Assembly (NCBI GenBank): GCA_028752905.1
Contig: JAQNBH010000015.1
Location: forward strand, 31,951,529 to 32,015,528
From: Cladorhizidae sp. MBARI D1340-BT2
Lineage: Eukaryota > Porifera > Demospongiae > Poecilosclerida > Cladorhizidae
Length of the DNA stretch: 64,000 nt
Direction of reading: 5' to 3'
Part shown: one piece after another, positions 30,701-43,088 of the stretch
How positions within the stretch are numbered: the stretch's first letter is position 1
Layout of the letters: each line of letters begins with the position of its first letter
Position numbers and translations under genes: made by a program
The notes under the pieces: model-generated
What the model was told of the DNA's origin: nothing
Databases searched by the model: none
What the model saw: the letters and a program-made list of their open reading frames with translations, nothing else

Positions 30701-31254
30701 ACCTATATATATATAGCCGCAGAAGATGTCAATAATGGGTTTTTTTAAAATCCATGGAGCATCTCTAAATCCGACCTCAGATACACCAGGAAATCCATGG
30801 CTGGTTGGGAAGTTTGAGGTGGGTGCAGCTATGGGGTGGCCAACTACTGTGTAGAGTGTACACGAATAATGCACCTGTATTCCTTATTCATAGCACGCCA
30901 TACTCCTGCTTTAGTGCCCTCCTGCTTTAGTGCCTAATAATCATGACCTGCCACTTTCCATCTTCTCTCAAATACTCTCTCTTCTAAACTCCAAAGTTAA
31001 CTATTCCTCTACCCACTTACTCCAGAGGGAGCTAAATCAATGGGGCGGCTGTTAGTGTTTTATCCAGGGCTGTTAGGGGGGGGAAGATCCCCCAAAAAAC
31101 TTGCAATTCCCCCCATAATATATTCAAAAGATAAGATAATAGAAAGGCCATTCTCATGAAAGGTGTTAACCACACATTATAATTAACCACAAATTATAAT
31201 GTGCCAAGTTTTTCTGAATAGAGCATTAGTCATCTAAGATTTAGCTAGTGGTTT
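30701..31254. other. Noncoding spacer with G/C runs
   Basis: Contains ccagggctgttaggggggg near 31065 followed by a C-run, a style often seen at ends of invertebrate transposons. The short plus frame TPGNPWLVGKFEVGAAMGWP near 30790-30850 is unassigned. A word (attataattaaccacaaatt) is partly duplicated near 31180. Confidence 0.35.
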
Positions 31255-32480
31255 ATGGCACAAAGAAACCTATCTCTTTGGGTTAGTAGTTGTTCTGAGT
31301 CTAACCAGAATGGAAGTGTTCAGTGTAGCTCTGAAGCACAGGATTCAATGGACTATACTTCATTCACAAGTGATCTACAGGTAACTAGTGATGATGGTGA
31401 TCAACATGAATTGGCACCACCTATGGTGAAGAAAGTAGCCAAATCCAAATCCATAGTGTACAGATACAGTAACTAAGCATCCTTGGTTGGTTTCTGACGG
31501 AAGTGGAAGAGGAGCCTTCTATAAGTTTTGCAAGCAGCTCTATTGTGGTAGCCATGGTCTACCTAAAGGTTCTGATGGACAAAATGGAGCAAGGCAATAG
31601 GATCTTCAGCCAAGAATAATAAGCTTTTGAAACATCAATTATCAAATTCACACAGGCAAGCTGTTTCTCAGGCTGAAATGTGTAATGAAGTAGAAAGAAG
31701 AGGATCAGTATTTATTCAACTTCAGTGTTCCAGTAATGCAGAAAAATCGGAAAACCTACTTATGCTCAGTAAGTATGTAACAGTAGCATACTGGCTAATG
31801 AAAAACGAAGTTGCTCACACAACAAAGTATGAAAGTTTGATTGAACTTTGCACTGATCTAGATGAAATCAATCATCTAGCAAATTGGCAGAAGATAAGGG
31901 CAAAAAATGCTACATACAAGTCTTTAGCAACCTCTCTGGAAATGGTAAAAAGTATTGGAGAGTACATAGACAGCAAAACAGTGAATGAAATATCTGGCTC
32001 CCCATTTTTGTCAATAATGGGTGATGAAGCAACAGATATATATGAAAAATTGTACTGAGCTATCTATCTGTATGTATGCGGTACCTTACTACTGCTGGCT
32101 GCACAAATGAATGCTTCTGGATATACAGAATGTTCCAGATGAAACTGCAGAAGTTATAACAGGTGGTATTATCTCCATTCTTGAAAGCAGAGGGATTGAC
32201 TTCTCCAAAAGTTGTTTGGCTGGCCGAGCTATCAATATGTTTGGTCACATATCTGGAGTTCAGGCTCGAATGAAGAATGAGAAATGTGATGAAGCAACAT
32301 ATGTTCACTATCGATGCCACCTTTTGCAGCTTGCCTGTGTTCAATCATCAGAAAAATTTAAGCCTCTTAAACAGTTATATATTCTCTGCAATGAATAGCT
32401 TGTGGCATGTTAGTCCCAAGAAGACTCATGCACTCAAAGAAGTTCAAGAGGCACTTTCAAACCCTTCCGAGGCATAGCTA
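31255..32480 (+). pseudogene. ZNF862-like hAT transposase relic
   Basis: Plus-strand pieces in order: PWLVSDGSGRGAFYKFCKQL (zinc-finger region with the first Cys of the usual CxxC changed to Tyr), LLKHQLSNSHRQAVSQAEMC, VAYWLMKNEVAHTTKYESLI, NATYKSLATSLE, SGSPFLSIMGDEATDIYEK, then after a stop ITGGIISILESRGIDFSK, GRAINMFGHISGVQARMK and YVHYRCHLLQLACVQSS. This is the order of the RNase-H-like core of hAT-derived proteins of the ZNF862 type; D-E-A-T-D corresponds to the D-E-S-T-D motif with the first catalytic acidic residue. At least three frame changes and stops make it nonfunctional. The C-terminal dimerisation region is absent. Confidence 0.7.
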
Positions 32481-32650
32481 TGAAATGAAAGGGTAGAAGA
32501 GCTAGAATATAGCTCCATAAATCACTGAAAAAGACTTATCTCAGTGCAAATAGAGCCTACAAACTCTCTCGCGCTTCTTCACACCAACACTACCGCTTTC
32601 CTCCGTTCACTTTCGGATATTTGACGCGTGATGATGCGCTATTGGTTGAT
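32481..32650. other. Short junction with CpG-richer sequence
   Basis: Between the ZNF862-like relic and the fourth hAT tail there is a short segment with acgcgtgatgatgcgctatt. Too short to assign. Confidence 0.3.
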
Positions 32651-32656
32651 AGGCTG

Positions 32657-32772
32657 TTCTTTGTTATGATGAATACAGCAATATTTTGAAATAAAGAAAG
32701 TGAAGCTTTCAGCCCTTGTGCTTTCACTTTGGTATCTCTGTCCCAATTCCAGTTCCCAGATTCAGAAACTAG
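32657..32772 (-). pseudogene. hAT transposase C-terminal fragment, copy 4 (short)
   Basis: Only the first 35-40 codons of the fragment (SESGNWNWDRDTKVKAQGL to FQNIAVFIITKNS) remain. The break at ggctgttctttgttatgat marks where this large copy begins. Confidence 0.6.
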
Positions 32773-33416
32773 CTGAGGTTAGGGCCAAGGCAATGACTAG
32801 GATAGGGCCAGAACAGGCTGGCTAGTTTGGGGCCCAGAGCAGTGATTAGTGTTAGGGCCAGAGCAAAGTCTAGGATTAAGACTAGGGTGGGCAATGACTA
32901 GGGTTAGGGTCAGTGAGTGGAGTGGCTAGGTTAGGCAGGGCAGTAGCTAGGGTTAGGGCCAGGGCAGTGGCTAGGGTTAGGGACAGGGAAGTGGCTAGGG
33001 TTAGGGCCAGGGAAGTGGTTAGGGTTAGGGACAGGGCAGTGGCTAGGGACAGGGCAGTGGCTAGGTTTAGGGACAGGGCAGTGGCTAGGGTTAGGGACAG
33101 GGCAGTGGCTAGGGTTAGGGACAGGGCAGTGGCTAGGGTTAGGGACAGGACAGTGGCTAGGGCAAGGGCCAGGGCAGTGGCTAGGGTTAGGGACAGGGCA
33201 GTGGATAGGGCAAGGGCAGTGGCTTGGGTTTGGGCCAAATCAGTGGCTAGGGTTAGGGCCAGGGCAATGGCTATGGTCAAGGTCAGGGTGATGGCTGGGA
33301 TTAGTGTCAGGGCAGTGACTACGGTTAGGGACAGGGCAGTGGCTATGGTTAAGGCCAGAGCAATGGCTAGGATCATGGCCAGGGTAATGGCTATGGTTAA
33401 GCCAACCCCTAGAGTA
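32773..33416. repeat. 24-bp minisatellite with telomere-like core, copy 4
   Basis: Closest to copy 1 (same gtgagtg and taggcagggcagtagc start) with several units fewer. Confidence 0.9.
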
Positions 33417-33419
33417 TCG

Positions 33420-34904
33420 TAGACACTTCCTGTAGTTATACTAGACAATGTGTCCAATAGCTAAATTGTATGGCACACTATTGAGGGGCTAAAGAAAACC
33501 AAATAAACTCCTCCCACCAAAAAAAACAAAAAAACTTAACATGTGCTATATCAAGTAAGAACGCTGGAATAGAACTTATTTCTAATCCAGCATTGCATAC
33601 CATTACGTTTTCTTGTGTTGACCAGTTATGATGGAACGGAATGGAAGGACAGAGCACACAGTAGCTATCAGCTTGCTCTAGCATCCAGGTGGTGCTCTGG
33701 TTGTCTAGCACAGTGGATGTTTAGCACCACCTGGCTGTTAGAGTAAGCAGATAGCTACTGTGTGCTCTGGTTGTCTAGCACAGTGGATGTTTAGCACCAC
33801 CTGGATGTTCGAGTAAGCAGATAGCTACTGTGTGCTCTGGTTGTCTAGCACAGTGGATGTTTAGCACCACCTGGATGTTCGAGTAAGCAGATAGCTACTG
33901 TGTGCTCTGGTTGTCTAGCACAGTGGATGTTTAGCACCACCTGGATGTTCGAGTAAGCAGATAGCTACTGTGTGCTCTGGTTGTCTAGCACAGTGGATGT
34001 TTAGCACCACCTGGATGTTAGTAAGCAGATAGCTACTGTGTGCTCTGGTTGTCTAGCACAGTGGATGTTTAGCACCACCTGGATGTTCGAGTAAGCAGAT
34101 AGCTACTGTGTGCTCTGGTTGTCTAGCACAGTGGATGTTTAGCACCACCTGGATGTTAGAGTAAGCAGATAGCTACTGTGTGCTCTGGTTGTCTAGCACA
34201 GTGGATGTTTAGCACCACCTGGATGTTAGAGTAAGCAGATAGCTACTGTGTGCTCTGGTTGTCTAGCACAGTGGATGTTTAGCACCACCTGGATGTTAGA
34301 GTAAGCAGATAGCTACTGTGTGCTCTGGTTGTCTAGCACAGTGGATGTTTAGCACCACCTGGATGTTCGAGTAAGCAGATAGCTACTGTGTGCTCTGGTT
34401 GTCTAGCACAGTGGATGTTTAGCACCACCTGGATGTTCGAGTAAGCAGATAGCTACTGTGTGCTCTGGTTGTCTAGCACAGTGGATGTTTAGCACCACCT
34501 GGATGTTCGAGTAAGCAGATAGCTACTGTGTGCTCTGGTTGTCTAGCAAAGTGGATGTTTAGCACCACCTGGATGTTCGAGTAAGCAGATAGCTACTGTA
34601 TGCTCTGGTTGTCTAGCACAGTGGATGTTTAGCACCATCTGGATGTTAGAGTAAGCAGATACTGTAGCTACTGTGTGCTCTGTCTTTCCATTCCGTTCCA
34701 TCATAACTGGACAACACAAGAAAACGTAATGGTATGCAATGCTGGATTAGAAATAAGTTCTATTCCAGCGTTCTTACTTGATATAGCAAATGTTAAGTTT
34801 TGTTTGTCTGTTTTGGTCGGAGAATTTATTTGGCCCCTCAATAGTGAGTGTACCATATAATTTAGCTATTGCACACATGTCTAGTATACTACAGGAAGTG
34901 TCTA
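33420..34904. mobile_element. Foldback-like inverted-repeat element, copy 4
   Basis: Arms 33420 to about 33705 and about 34640-34904 are inverted copies as in the element at 1623. The 70-bp array has 14 units (anchor 33717 to 34625), one 2 bases short near 34020. Confidence 0.7.
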
Positions 34905-35017
34905 GTATTCTACAGGAAATGCTGTAATGAGATTCATAAAGGAGTAAAATAACTCTAAATCCAATTAAGAAATGTGCAAAGTGTCTTGCTCGCCTGTTGC
35001 CTTTGAGACGGGCCACC

Positions 35018-35158
35018 ATGGAGCATACTGGTGATGGAGTGCAGCTTTCTGTTGGTGCAGAGGTAAAAGCTCAAGGAGATCAAACAACATCTATAACTAG
35101 CCAATTCTGCTACCAGTCTACAGAGAAGCAAGCAGGGAAGCCTGTGGTAGCCAATTAG
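35018..35158 (+). CDS. Small ATG frame with strong start context, copy 4
   Basis: Third copy of the 46-codon frame with the GCCACCATGG start. It differs from copy 3 by Thr for Ala (aacaacatct). The length is unchanged. Confidence 0.35.
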   Translation: MEHTGDGVQLSVGAEVKAQGDQTTSITSQFCYQSTEKQAGKPVVAN

Positions 35159-35314
35159 GAATGACACAATTGGCCTGAGATCACTTGATATTCAGCCACT
35201 ACTTCTCAAGTTTCCATAAAGTGTATACGGACAGTGTGTGATAGTATGCGATTGCTCGCCAACTCCATGTGCTAATCAGGTGTAATAATGTGTATATTAC
35301 ATGTGTGTATATAG

Positions 35315-35362
35315 ACACAGCCCATGGCCAGCCACCTCTGCACCCTCCACCACAGCTACAAG
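35315..35362 (+). CDS. 48-bp Pro/Gln exon, copy 4
   Basis: Acceptor gtatatag and donor CAAG|gtacag are kept. It reads TAHGQPPLHPPPQLQ with two replacements (Met to Leu, Pro to Leu) and a changed first base (acac for gcac, turning Gly to Asp at the junction codon). Frame and length are preserved. Confidence 0.5.
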
Positions 35363-35414
35363 GTACAGGACTCTTCTGCAATAGCCAAGTTTCTAACAGT
35401 AGTTTATATTTTCG

Positions 35415-35738
35415 TAAGGCTGGATCCCAATAATATGACATGGGAAGTGGAATACTTAAGGCTGGATCACAATATGACAGGGGAAGTGGAACACTTAAGG
35501 CTGGATCACAATATGACAAGGGAAGTGGAACACTTAAGGCTGGATCACAATATGACAGGGGAAGTGGAACACTTAAGGCTGGATCACAATATGACAGGGG
35601 AAGTGGAACACGTAAGGCTGGATGACAATATGACAGGGGAAGTGGAACACGTAAGGCTGGATCACAATATGACAGGGGAAGTGGAACATTTAAGGCTGGA
35701 TCACAATATGACAGGGGAAGTGGAACCCAACAAGGGGT
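35415..35738. repeat. 39-bp array, 8 units, copy 4
   Basis: Eight units against five in copies 1 and 3; units 5 and 6 carry the aacacgt variant, unit 7 aacattt. Confidence 0.88.
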
Positions 35739-36672
35739 GACAGTTGCATTTTTTAATAAAAAAAAATAAAAAATGTGGTTACTACTTTATAGCTCCGTGG
35801 ATTCTGTGAAATTTCATATGGACTTGATATATTATAGCTCAAAAGATAGGTCCCTCTGTGTGCTCTCTTTTGATACAATTTTTTTTTTTTTTAATAGGTA
35901 TAACGACAATTTACTGGAGATAAAGTGGAGGGAACTTCAAAACCTGAATGCCTGATTTCTCTGCTCCAGATTGCAAAGTGCTAACGAGTTAAAATTAGCA
36001 CCAGTGGCTGGAGGAATCCCTACTCTATGCAACGAGTGTTTTCATTAGGCGTTAAAACATAAGTATTCGGTCAAGTGCGCGGGTGGAAAATGAGTTTTAT
36101 GGAATATTTTTTCTACTTTTATATCAAAACATGTAGCAAGTTGAAATGAGATTCACTTCATTGTGAGCAGAGCATAAATTGTGTTTTTCTCGTTTGTTTC
36201 TATGGCAACAAACTCTAACCACAATGTTTGTCAATGCAAATGCTACCACATAAAATATGGTTGCTAGGGACTTATTGCTAAGGAGATAGCAAGGCATATA
36301 GGTAATGTTGAAGTAAATCCACTGCTGATGCAAACTTGAAGGAAATTCATGTACAAAAGTGGAGAAAACTCCTTCCACTGCTACATTTTCTCACTGGGTA
36401 ACAAATTTTGTATCTTCAGCTCAGAGAGTGAAGTGGTACCGATACAATTTCTGGATCTTGGCTTGGGAGAGACTAGAACTCTTAATTCATGTACAGAATA
36501 TAAAATGAATGCCTAATCCAGACTGCTTCTGAGGCATCATTACTTCTGGTATGAGGTGAGAGTTCCCTTTTTTCTCCTTTCTGTATCTGTGGAGCCACCT
36601 ACAGCCCTAGATAGAATATGCTCCAGCAACATCCTCTGTGCTTATTGTCTGTGTTTACTCTTGTTCTGTCAG
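35739..36672. other. Intron-like noncoding DNA
   Basis: Duplicate of 17589-18484 with small indels. It ends in the acceptor ttgttctgtcag. Confidence 0.45.
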
Positions 36673-36877
36673 GCAAAGTGAATTTGGATGGAAACTCTAA
36701 AGGAAACTAGTTCTGCCTAAACTATTATCTAGAGGGCATTTCCACACACGAGCCTTTCCACACACGAGCAACCACACTTCTCTCACCAAGAACACTGCAC
36801 ACCTGCTGTAGCTGCCAAGCACAGAGCCCAACCAATGTTTAGTGTGGAGGTTATCAGTGCTGGTATATCTGTTGCAC
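36673..36877 (+). pseudogene. Broken duplicate of the 191-bp exon candidate
   Basis: Splice-site-like ends match 18485-18675. Inside, CTC TAT has become CTC TAA, 16 bases (ctttccacacacgagc) are duplicated and 2 bases are lost. The frame is destroyed. Confidence 0.35.
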
Positions 36878-36967
36878 GTAAGTCGTTCAGTGTGGTAGGA
36901 TGGATCCATTCTTATTAACAATTCAGAGTTTCTATGATAGTAAACTATAAGACAAAGAGAAGGGGAT

Positions 36968-37130
36968 TTATATAGAGTATGTAGATCCTTACTAACATAA
37001 GCACATTATCTCATGTGCCTGATTCTATACAGTATGTAGATCCTTACTGCCATAAGCACGTGCTCTTCTATACAGTATGTAGATCTTTACTGCCATAAGA
37101 ACGTGCTTTTATATGCCTGATTCTATACGG
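36968..37130. repeat. 55-bp array, about 3 units, copy 2
   Basis: Shorter version of the array at 19060; the preceding approximately 200 bases of that copy are missing here. Confidence 0.8.
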
Positions 37131-37284
37131 TATGTTTTCCACAGTATTGTTGGTTATTTCTGAACATGATGGTGGTGGTGGTGGGGGGGAGCATATTTGT
37201 GAGCTATCTTTGTGGAGGAAGATGTATTAGAGATATTTGTCGTCAGCAATTCAATTAGGTCTGTATGATATGTGGGCATGTGAG

Positions 37285-37890
37285 TGGCATCTCACTGCAT
37301 AGGTGGTCGTAGTAGGTGTGGTAGCCTCATCACATAGGTGGTCATAGTAGGTGAGGTACATAGGTAGTCATAGTAGGTGAGGTAGCCTCATCACATAGGT
37401 GGTCATAGTAGGTGAGGTAGCCTCATCACATAGGTGGTCATAGTAGGTGAGGTAGCCTCATTACATAGGTGGTCATAGTAGGTGTGGCCTCATCACATAG
37501 GTGGTCATAGTAGGTGTGGTAGCCTCATCACATAGGTGGTCATAGTAGGTGTGGTAGCCTCATCACATAGGTGGTCATAGTAGGTGTGGTAGCCTCATCA
37601 CATAGGTGGTCATAGTAGGTGTGGTAGCCTCATCACATAGGTGGTCATAGTAGGTGAGGTAGCCTCATCACATAGGTGGTCATAGTAGGTGTGGTAGCCT
37701 CATCACATAGGTGGTCATAGTAGGTGTGGTAGCCTCATCACATAGGTGGTCATAGTAGGTGTGGTAGCCTCATCACATAGGTGGTCTTAGTAGGTGTGGT
37801 AGCCTCATCACTTAGTTGGTCATAGTAGGTGTGGTAGCCTCATCACATAGGTGGTCGTAGTGTGATAGCCTCATCACATAGGTGGTCAAA
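37285..37890. repeat. 35-bp array, about 17 units, copy 2
   Basis: Same family as at 19580 with more gtgaggtagc variants. Confidence 0.9.
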
Positions 37891-38154
37891 GCAAGTGTGG
37901 TAATCCTATAAACAGGTGTTCATTGCAGGTATGGTAGGCTCTTAGCACATGTATTTGTAGCATGACTGTAGCTTCATTGCACAGTGGCACGTGTGTTGTG
38001 GGGTGATGGCCTTATGACACAGGTGGTTTTTGGAGGTGTATGGTTTTTGTAGGTGTATGGTGGCCTCTTACACATGTGATATATAGCTGCATTACACATG
38101 GTGGCCGTATTACTCAGGTAGACATAGCCAGTGTTTAGTTGATTATGTTGACAA

Positions 38155-38400
38155 TAACTCGTTGACAATAGCTCTATGGGGAAACACACTGGACCAACAT
38201 CACACTGGGTTGAGGCAGGTTGAAGTAGGTTGATAATAGCTCTATGGGAACACACAATGGACCAACATTACACTGGGTTGAGGCAGGTTGAAGTAGGTTG
38301 ACAATAGCTCTATGGGAACATAGACTGGACCAACATCACACTATGTTGAGGCAGGCTGAAGTAGTTTGACAATATCTCTAGGGGGACACATACTGGATCA
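38155..38400. repeat. 68-bp array, copy 2
   Basis: Near-identical to 20545-20835, with a small insertion (ataatt) just after. Confidence 0.85.
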
Positions 38401-38911
38401 CTTACCAACCATAATAATTAATATTGGTTGTGTATTTGGGATGCATGAACTTCACTCACATGTTGAAGTTGATTGAACTTGATGTCATGACACTTAAGTG
38501 TGTCCATCTCTCTCTACATGAATGTCCTCTGAATACACATGTGCAACAATGGTGGCAGGTAAGGGGACGGGGGGGGGGGGGGGTTGTAACCACGATGGAG
38601 CACATGACTAACCACACTACTTATGCCAACATGTGCTTCACCTTCTAGCTTGCAATCTGTAGGAGCCAGCACAAACTAGTCGTCTTAGAACAAATAGCTA
38701 GACATAGACACACAAACTGAAATATAAAGTGCGTTCGAGTCAATTACCATTCACACTCTCTGTGCGTGTGTCTCTGGCAGACACTGCATGAGCAATTAGT
38801 TTGCCTTTAATAGGTATGAGGCTTGTATTATGCCCGAGGCAAGTGTGCTGTTATATGGAACTATGCACTCATTATATATCCTCATGATATTATGTGTTGT
38901 GTGTTTATCAG
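38401..38911 (+). other. Intron upstream of exon A, copy 2
   Basis: Noncoding; G run of 15 at 38569-38583. Acceptor gtgtgtttatcag retained. Confidence 0.45.
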
Positions 38912-39046
38912 ATGACCACCAGCAGAGACAAGGAGCCTACTCTTCTGCGCCTCAACAAGGGCACCTTTTCCAAGCTTCCCACTATCACTACCCATCATCA
39001 TTGCCATACTACCATCCCCAACATCCTGGAGCTCCGCCTCTTCAAG
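38912..39046 (+). CDS. 135-bp Pro/Gln exon A, copy 2
   Basis: Appears identical over 135 bases to 21355-21489, with the same acceptor and the donor CAAG|gttagg. The flanking DNA shows several differences (poly-G length, ataatt insertion, t/c changes near 39111 and 39226). Confidence 0.55.
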
Positions 39047-39282
39047 GTTAGGAGAGAAGTCTGCTACAGTCAAGTAGAGATATCTTTCCATTGTCTTGTT
39101 TTCTTTGTGTCACTTAATGTGCTCAATGTATGCCAAAATAGAAGCACATCCAATCAGAAAGAAAAAGGAAAAAAGCTGAATTCAAAATCAATGAATGTTG
39201 TGCCAACCACACTAGCAATTTAATGACGAATATGTGATGCAAGTAATTCGTGTGTTCCTCCTCTTGTGTGTGAGCTACCTAT

Positions 39283-40545
39283 CCAATGCATACTTCCATT
39301 TGCCCCTGGATGATCAAAAGTCCAATCAACACACATAAAGATCTCAAACACTTACCATTTGGTGTTGCATCTGCTCCAGCAATTTTTTACCGACATATGG
39401 AGACACTACTGCAGGGCATTAATGGCATTAGTGTTTACCTCGATGATATACTTGCGACTGGTTCCGCCATGGAGGAACATGTACACAACCTCGAAGAAGA
39501 CCTGAAACAGCTAGAAGCCACTGGACTATGTCTTAACCGAGAAAAATGCTTTTTCTTACGCCCTAGCATTGAATACTTGGGTCACATAATTGACAAAGAT
39601 GCTTACACCCTGCATCAAAGAAGCCCCACAACCAAAGAACACGACCCAACTTCGATCATTTCTCGGGCTAATTAATTACTATAGCAAATTTAACTCTCGA
39701 ACAAGAAACAAAAGTGACATTGCGATCCTGAGCAAGAACAACCCTTCCAAGGTACTAAGGAATCCTTACAAGCAGACTAACTCCTTACTCATTACCACAC
39801 GGTCCACCACAAAGCCATCGGTCTTGGCATGCAAGGCTTCTGAGTATGGCATTGGAGCAGTTCTCTCGCACATTCTTGATGGCAACCAGGAATGCCCAGT
39901 TGCTTACATCTCCAGACCCCTATAATCAGACCATCATGTTTTGCTGTAAAAAAAAAGTTTCACCGCTACCTTCTGGGACATCACTTTGTGATTGAATCTG
40001 ATCATCAACCACTGAAGTCACTGTGAGGTGAGAGAAACAAGGTTCCACAAATGGATCCAATGATGGGCAATTACACAGTCAATATTCCAATACACAATCT
40101 GCTACAAAGGCTGGAAGCAGACGCTCTCAGTCACCTGCCCAGCCTAGTCACTACTTCCAGTGATTATGAACCAGAAGACTTAGTCTTAGTGATGAACCAT
40201 CTATCTTCCACTTCAGCTTCTGCTGCCAACATCAAGGAATGGACTGCTAAGGACCCAGTCATGTCTTGCATCCTCAGATGCCTTATGTCTGCATGGCCTC
40301 ATCAGAAGCTGGACAAGGTGTATGAAACAAGAAGGAATGTACTCAGTTTCCTTGATGGATGTCTCCTCTGGGCATCCTGTGTCATTATTCCTCCTCCAGA
40401 CCCACAGCTGATTTTAGATGAGCTTCATGAGACTCATTCTGGGACGAGGAAAATGAATGCCCTCACCTGGTCCTACATATGGTGACCTGGCATGGAGGCA
40501 GAGATTGTACAACTGGTGAAAACCTGCCCAGTATGTCAGGAGTAG
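39283..40545 (+). pseudogene. Gypsy RT-RNaseH-integrase relic, copy 3 (type B)
   Basis: Type B like 21727: YLDDI intact at 39436-39450. A deletion of about 15 bases follows DAYTL, so the frame passes straight into HQRSPTTKEHDP. Here ten extra bases (cggtccacca) restore an open RNase H frame reading VLACKASEYGIGAVLSHILD to VAYISRPL, though the catalytic DAS is KAS. Integrase zinc residues HETHSG and CPVC are present at the end. Dead. Confidence 0.8.
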
Positions 40546-40818
40546 TTCTAGTTGGCAGTTGTTGGTTAGTAGTCTAACGACTGTGACTGTTATTTACAAG
40601 AGCATGCATCTCGGGCTACCACAAAAGATCTACACACAGACATCCAAACTACCTGTAGAAATGTGAGGTGCATGTAGGTCGATCAACTCCACTTCGCTCA
40701 CACACACACATACACACTAGTGTGCTTTTAATAGGCATCAGGCATGTATTACGCCCGAGGTAGGTGTGCTATTACACTGAACTATGCACTCATTATATAT
40801 CCTCATAACCACCACCAG
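40546..40818. other. Spacer with interrupted CA run
   Basis: Matches 13216-13510 with only a short CACACACATACACAC tract. Confidence 0.4.
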
Positions 40819-40924
40819 TTTCCTCCGGGAGCCTCCTGTTCTGCCCTCCAACAGAGGTTCCTTGCACCAGCTGCTCCCTATGGTTACCAACAGCAACAGT
40901 CGGGCCCTTCTCTACCTCTTCAAG
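40819..40924 (+). pseudogene. Dead Pro/Gln exon C, copy 3
   Basis: Frame intact (106 bases, FPPGASCSALQQRFLAPAAP, YGYQQQQSGPSLPLQ) but without acceptor or GT donor, as at 13490. Confidence 0.45.
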
Positions 40925-41269
40925 CTTAGCCCTGAAGTCTGGTTCAGTCAAGTAGGGAGGTCTTTCTTTTCTTCGTGTCCCACAAGGCTAATTTATCCAA
41001 CACTTACTATGACAATTTCCAAAATTTCACCAGAAGGATGTTTAAAAAAAATATTGCTGAAATAGACCCTCTCCCCTCTACCCCACTATTCTCTGCTGTC
41101 ACAGAAGCCTGTGTAGCCTCCTCCATCTCCCCCAGCCAGCATCCTGAATGAAACACTGAGTCTTGTAGGGATGAAACTTGTAGCTACATGTACTAGACTT
41201 GTCTATGGTACAGTATTTATCATGCCCAATACTTATTTGTCATGGTCATGATATGTGTTGTACATACAG

Positions 41270-41404
41270 GCCAACAACAGCCACCTTTTATAGGGGCCCA
41301 AAGATATCCCTCCCACCAGGGTTACCCTCACCAACCTCTGCTTTGGGGTAATCCGCAAACACCTAACATTTCTCTCCAACACTCTCTGGCACAACCTTCA
41401 CAAG
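41270..41404 (+). CDS. 135-bp Pro/Gln exon B, copy 3
   Basis: Appears identical to 6478-6612, with acceptor gtacatacag and donor CACAAG|gtttga. Confidence 0.55.
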
Positions 41405-42055
41405 GTTTGACACAAGTTTAGTGCATGGTAATGTAGGCTAGTGCATGGTAATGTAGGCTAGTGCATGGTAGTGTAGGCTAGTGATAGTAGTCTAGCCTGG
41501 TGCATGATAGTGTAGGTAGGTCGTCTAGGCAACCACCATATTTCCATAAAGTGGGGCATTTCTGAATTGGAGCTAACACCAACAACCTCCAGGAAGTGGG
41601 GCACAACACACAGGTAGTGGGGCATATCTAACACCAACCACACCTCCAGGAAGTGTGGCACAACACACAGGCAGTGGGGCATGTCTAACACCCACCACAC
41701 GTCCAGGAAGTGGGGCACAACACCCAGGTAATGGGGCATGTCTAACGCCCACCAAATCTCCAGGAAGTGGGGCATGTCTAGGCACCCATCACATCTTCAT
41801 GAAGTGTTATATCTGTAAGCACTCACCACACTTCCAAGAATTGGGGCATGTCTAAGCAACCACCACACCTCCATGAAGTGGGACGTGTTTAACACCCACC
41901 ACACTTCCATGAAGAGGGGAGTGTCTAACCCACCACACCTCCATGAAGTGGTTTTGTTTAATCTACAACCGCACCTCCATGAAGTGAGGCATATCTAGGT
42001 ACCCAACACACCTCCAAGAAGTGGAGCATGTTTAAGCACACACCACACCTCCATG
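41405..42055. repeat. 57-bp and ~34-bp minisatellites, copy 3
   Basis: Same family as at 6613; one 57-bp unit fewer than copy 1. Confidence 0.85.
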
Positions 42056-42700
42056 AAGTGTGACAGTCTCATTCCATATCTGCTTCGCTCGGTCATTTCT
42101 TGAAGTTAATCTGTATTTTTATTTACTTGGTAGAAATGTTTGTCGAGTCAGCAGAACATTCAAAATACTTCAGGAGAGTATTGGGAGGAGCCCCCAGGAA
42201 GATTCTGCTTCTTACAACATTTTAGATAGAGCTATTTTTCGCATCTTGCTAGCCATTAAATTGCTAGCCATTAAAACTTTTGTATCTGTGGAAAAAATAA
42301 TGAATCCTCTGAGAAGCTCTGACACTCACAGTCTGCCATCGACGTAGAACAAACTCAAGAGAGTGGGCCAATATAATTTAATTGTAAACCAGAAACACAA
42401 ACACTAACTGACTATATACGATAACTTAAAGTGTAGAGAAGTTCTAGTGTGAATTAAGTATGCACATCACATTATTCATACACAAAAACACTAATGATCT
42501 AATAAAGCTAAATAGTTCCTAATAAGGTAAAGTTAGGTAAGTGCACCTAGCTCATATAGAATGACTTCATCTCTTAATCAACCAGAGTCAAGTTAAGTTA
42601 AACCTTAATCTAGACAGGTCTAAATTATAACACTCACTAAATAATATTCATTACATCAGTCATTACAGTTTGTAAGACAGTACAAAACTCACCCCCAGCG
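42056..42700. other. Conserved AT-rich block, copy 3
   Basis: Copy of the block at 7321. No function assigned. Confidence 0.4.
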
Positions 42701-42764
42701 GGTAATTCATCCCCAGGTTGTGAACCAATGGTCTAGTGGCCCAGGTTCTCTCCTTCATCACCCC

Positions 42765-43088
42765 CTGAGTCTAGTGTCTCCTCCATCTCCCCCAAACAAA
42801 CCTCCTGTATGAACACTGAGTCTAGTGTCTCCTCCATCTCCCCCAAACCAACCTCCTGTATGAACACTGAGTCTAGTGTCTCCTCCATCTCTCCCAAACC
42901 AACATCCTGTATGAAACACTGAGTCTAGTGTCTCATCCATCTCCTCCAAACTAACATCCTGTATGAAACACTGAGTCTAGTGTCTCCTCCATCTCCCCCA
43001 AACCAACATCCTGTATGAAACACTGAGTCTAGTGTCTCCTCCATCTCCCCCAAACCAACATCCTGATTGAAACACTGAATCTAGTGTC
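42765..43088. repeat. 52-bp array, about 6 units, copy 3
   Basis: Ends against the integrase relic at the same point as copy 1 (ctagtgtctccttccctgca). Confidence 0.88.
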
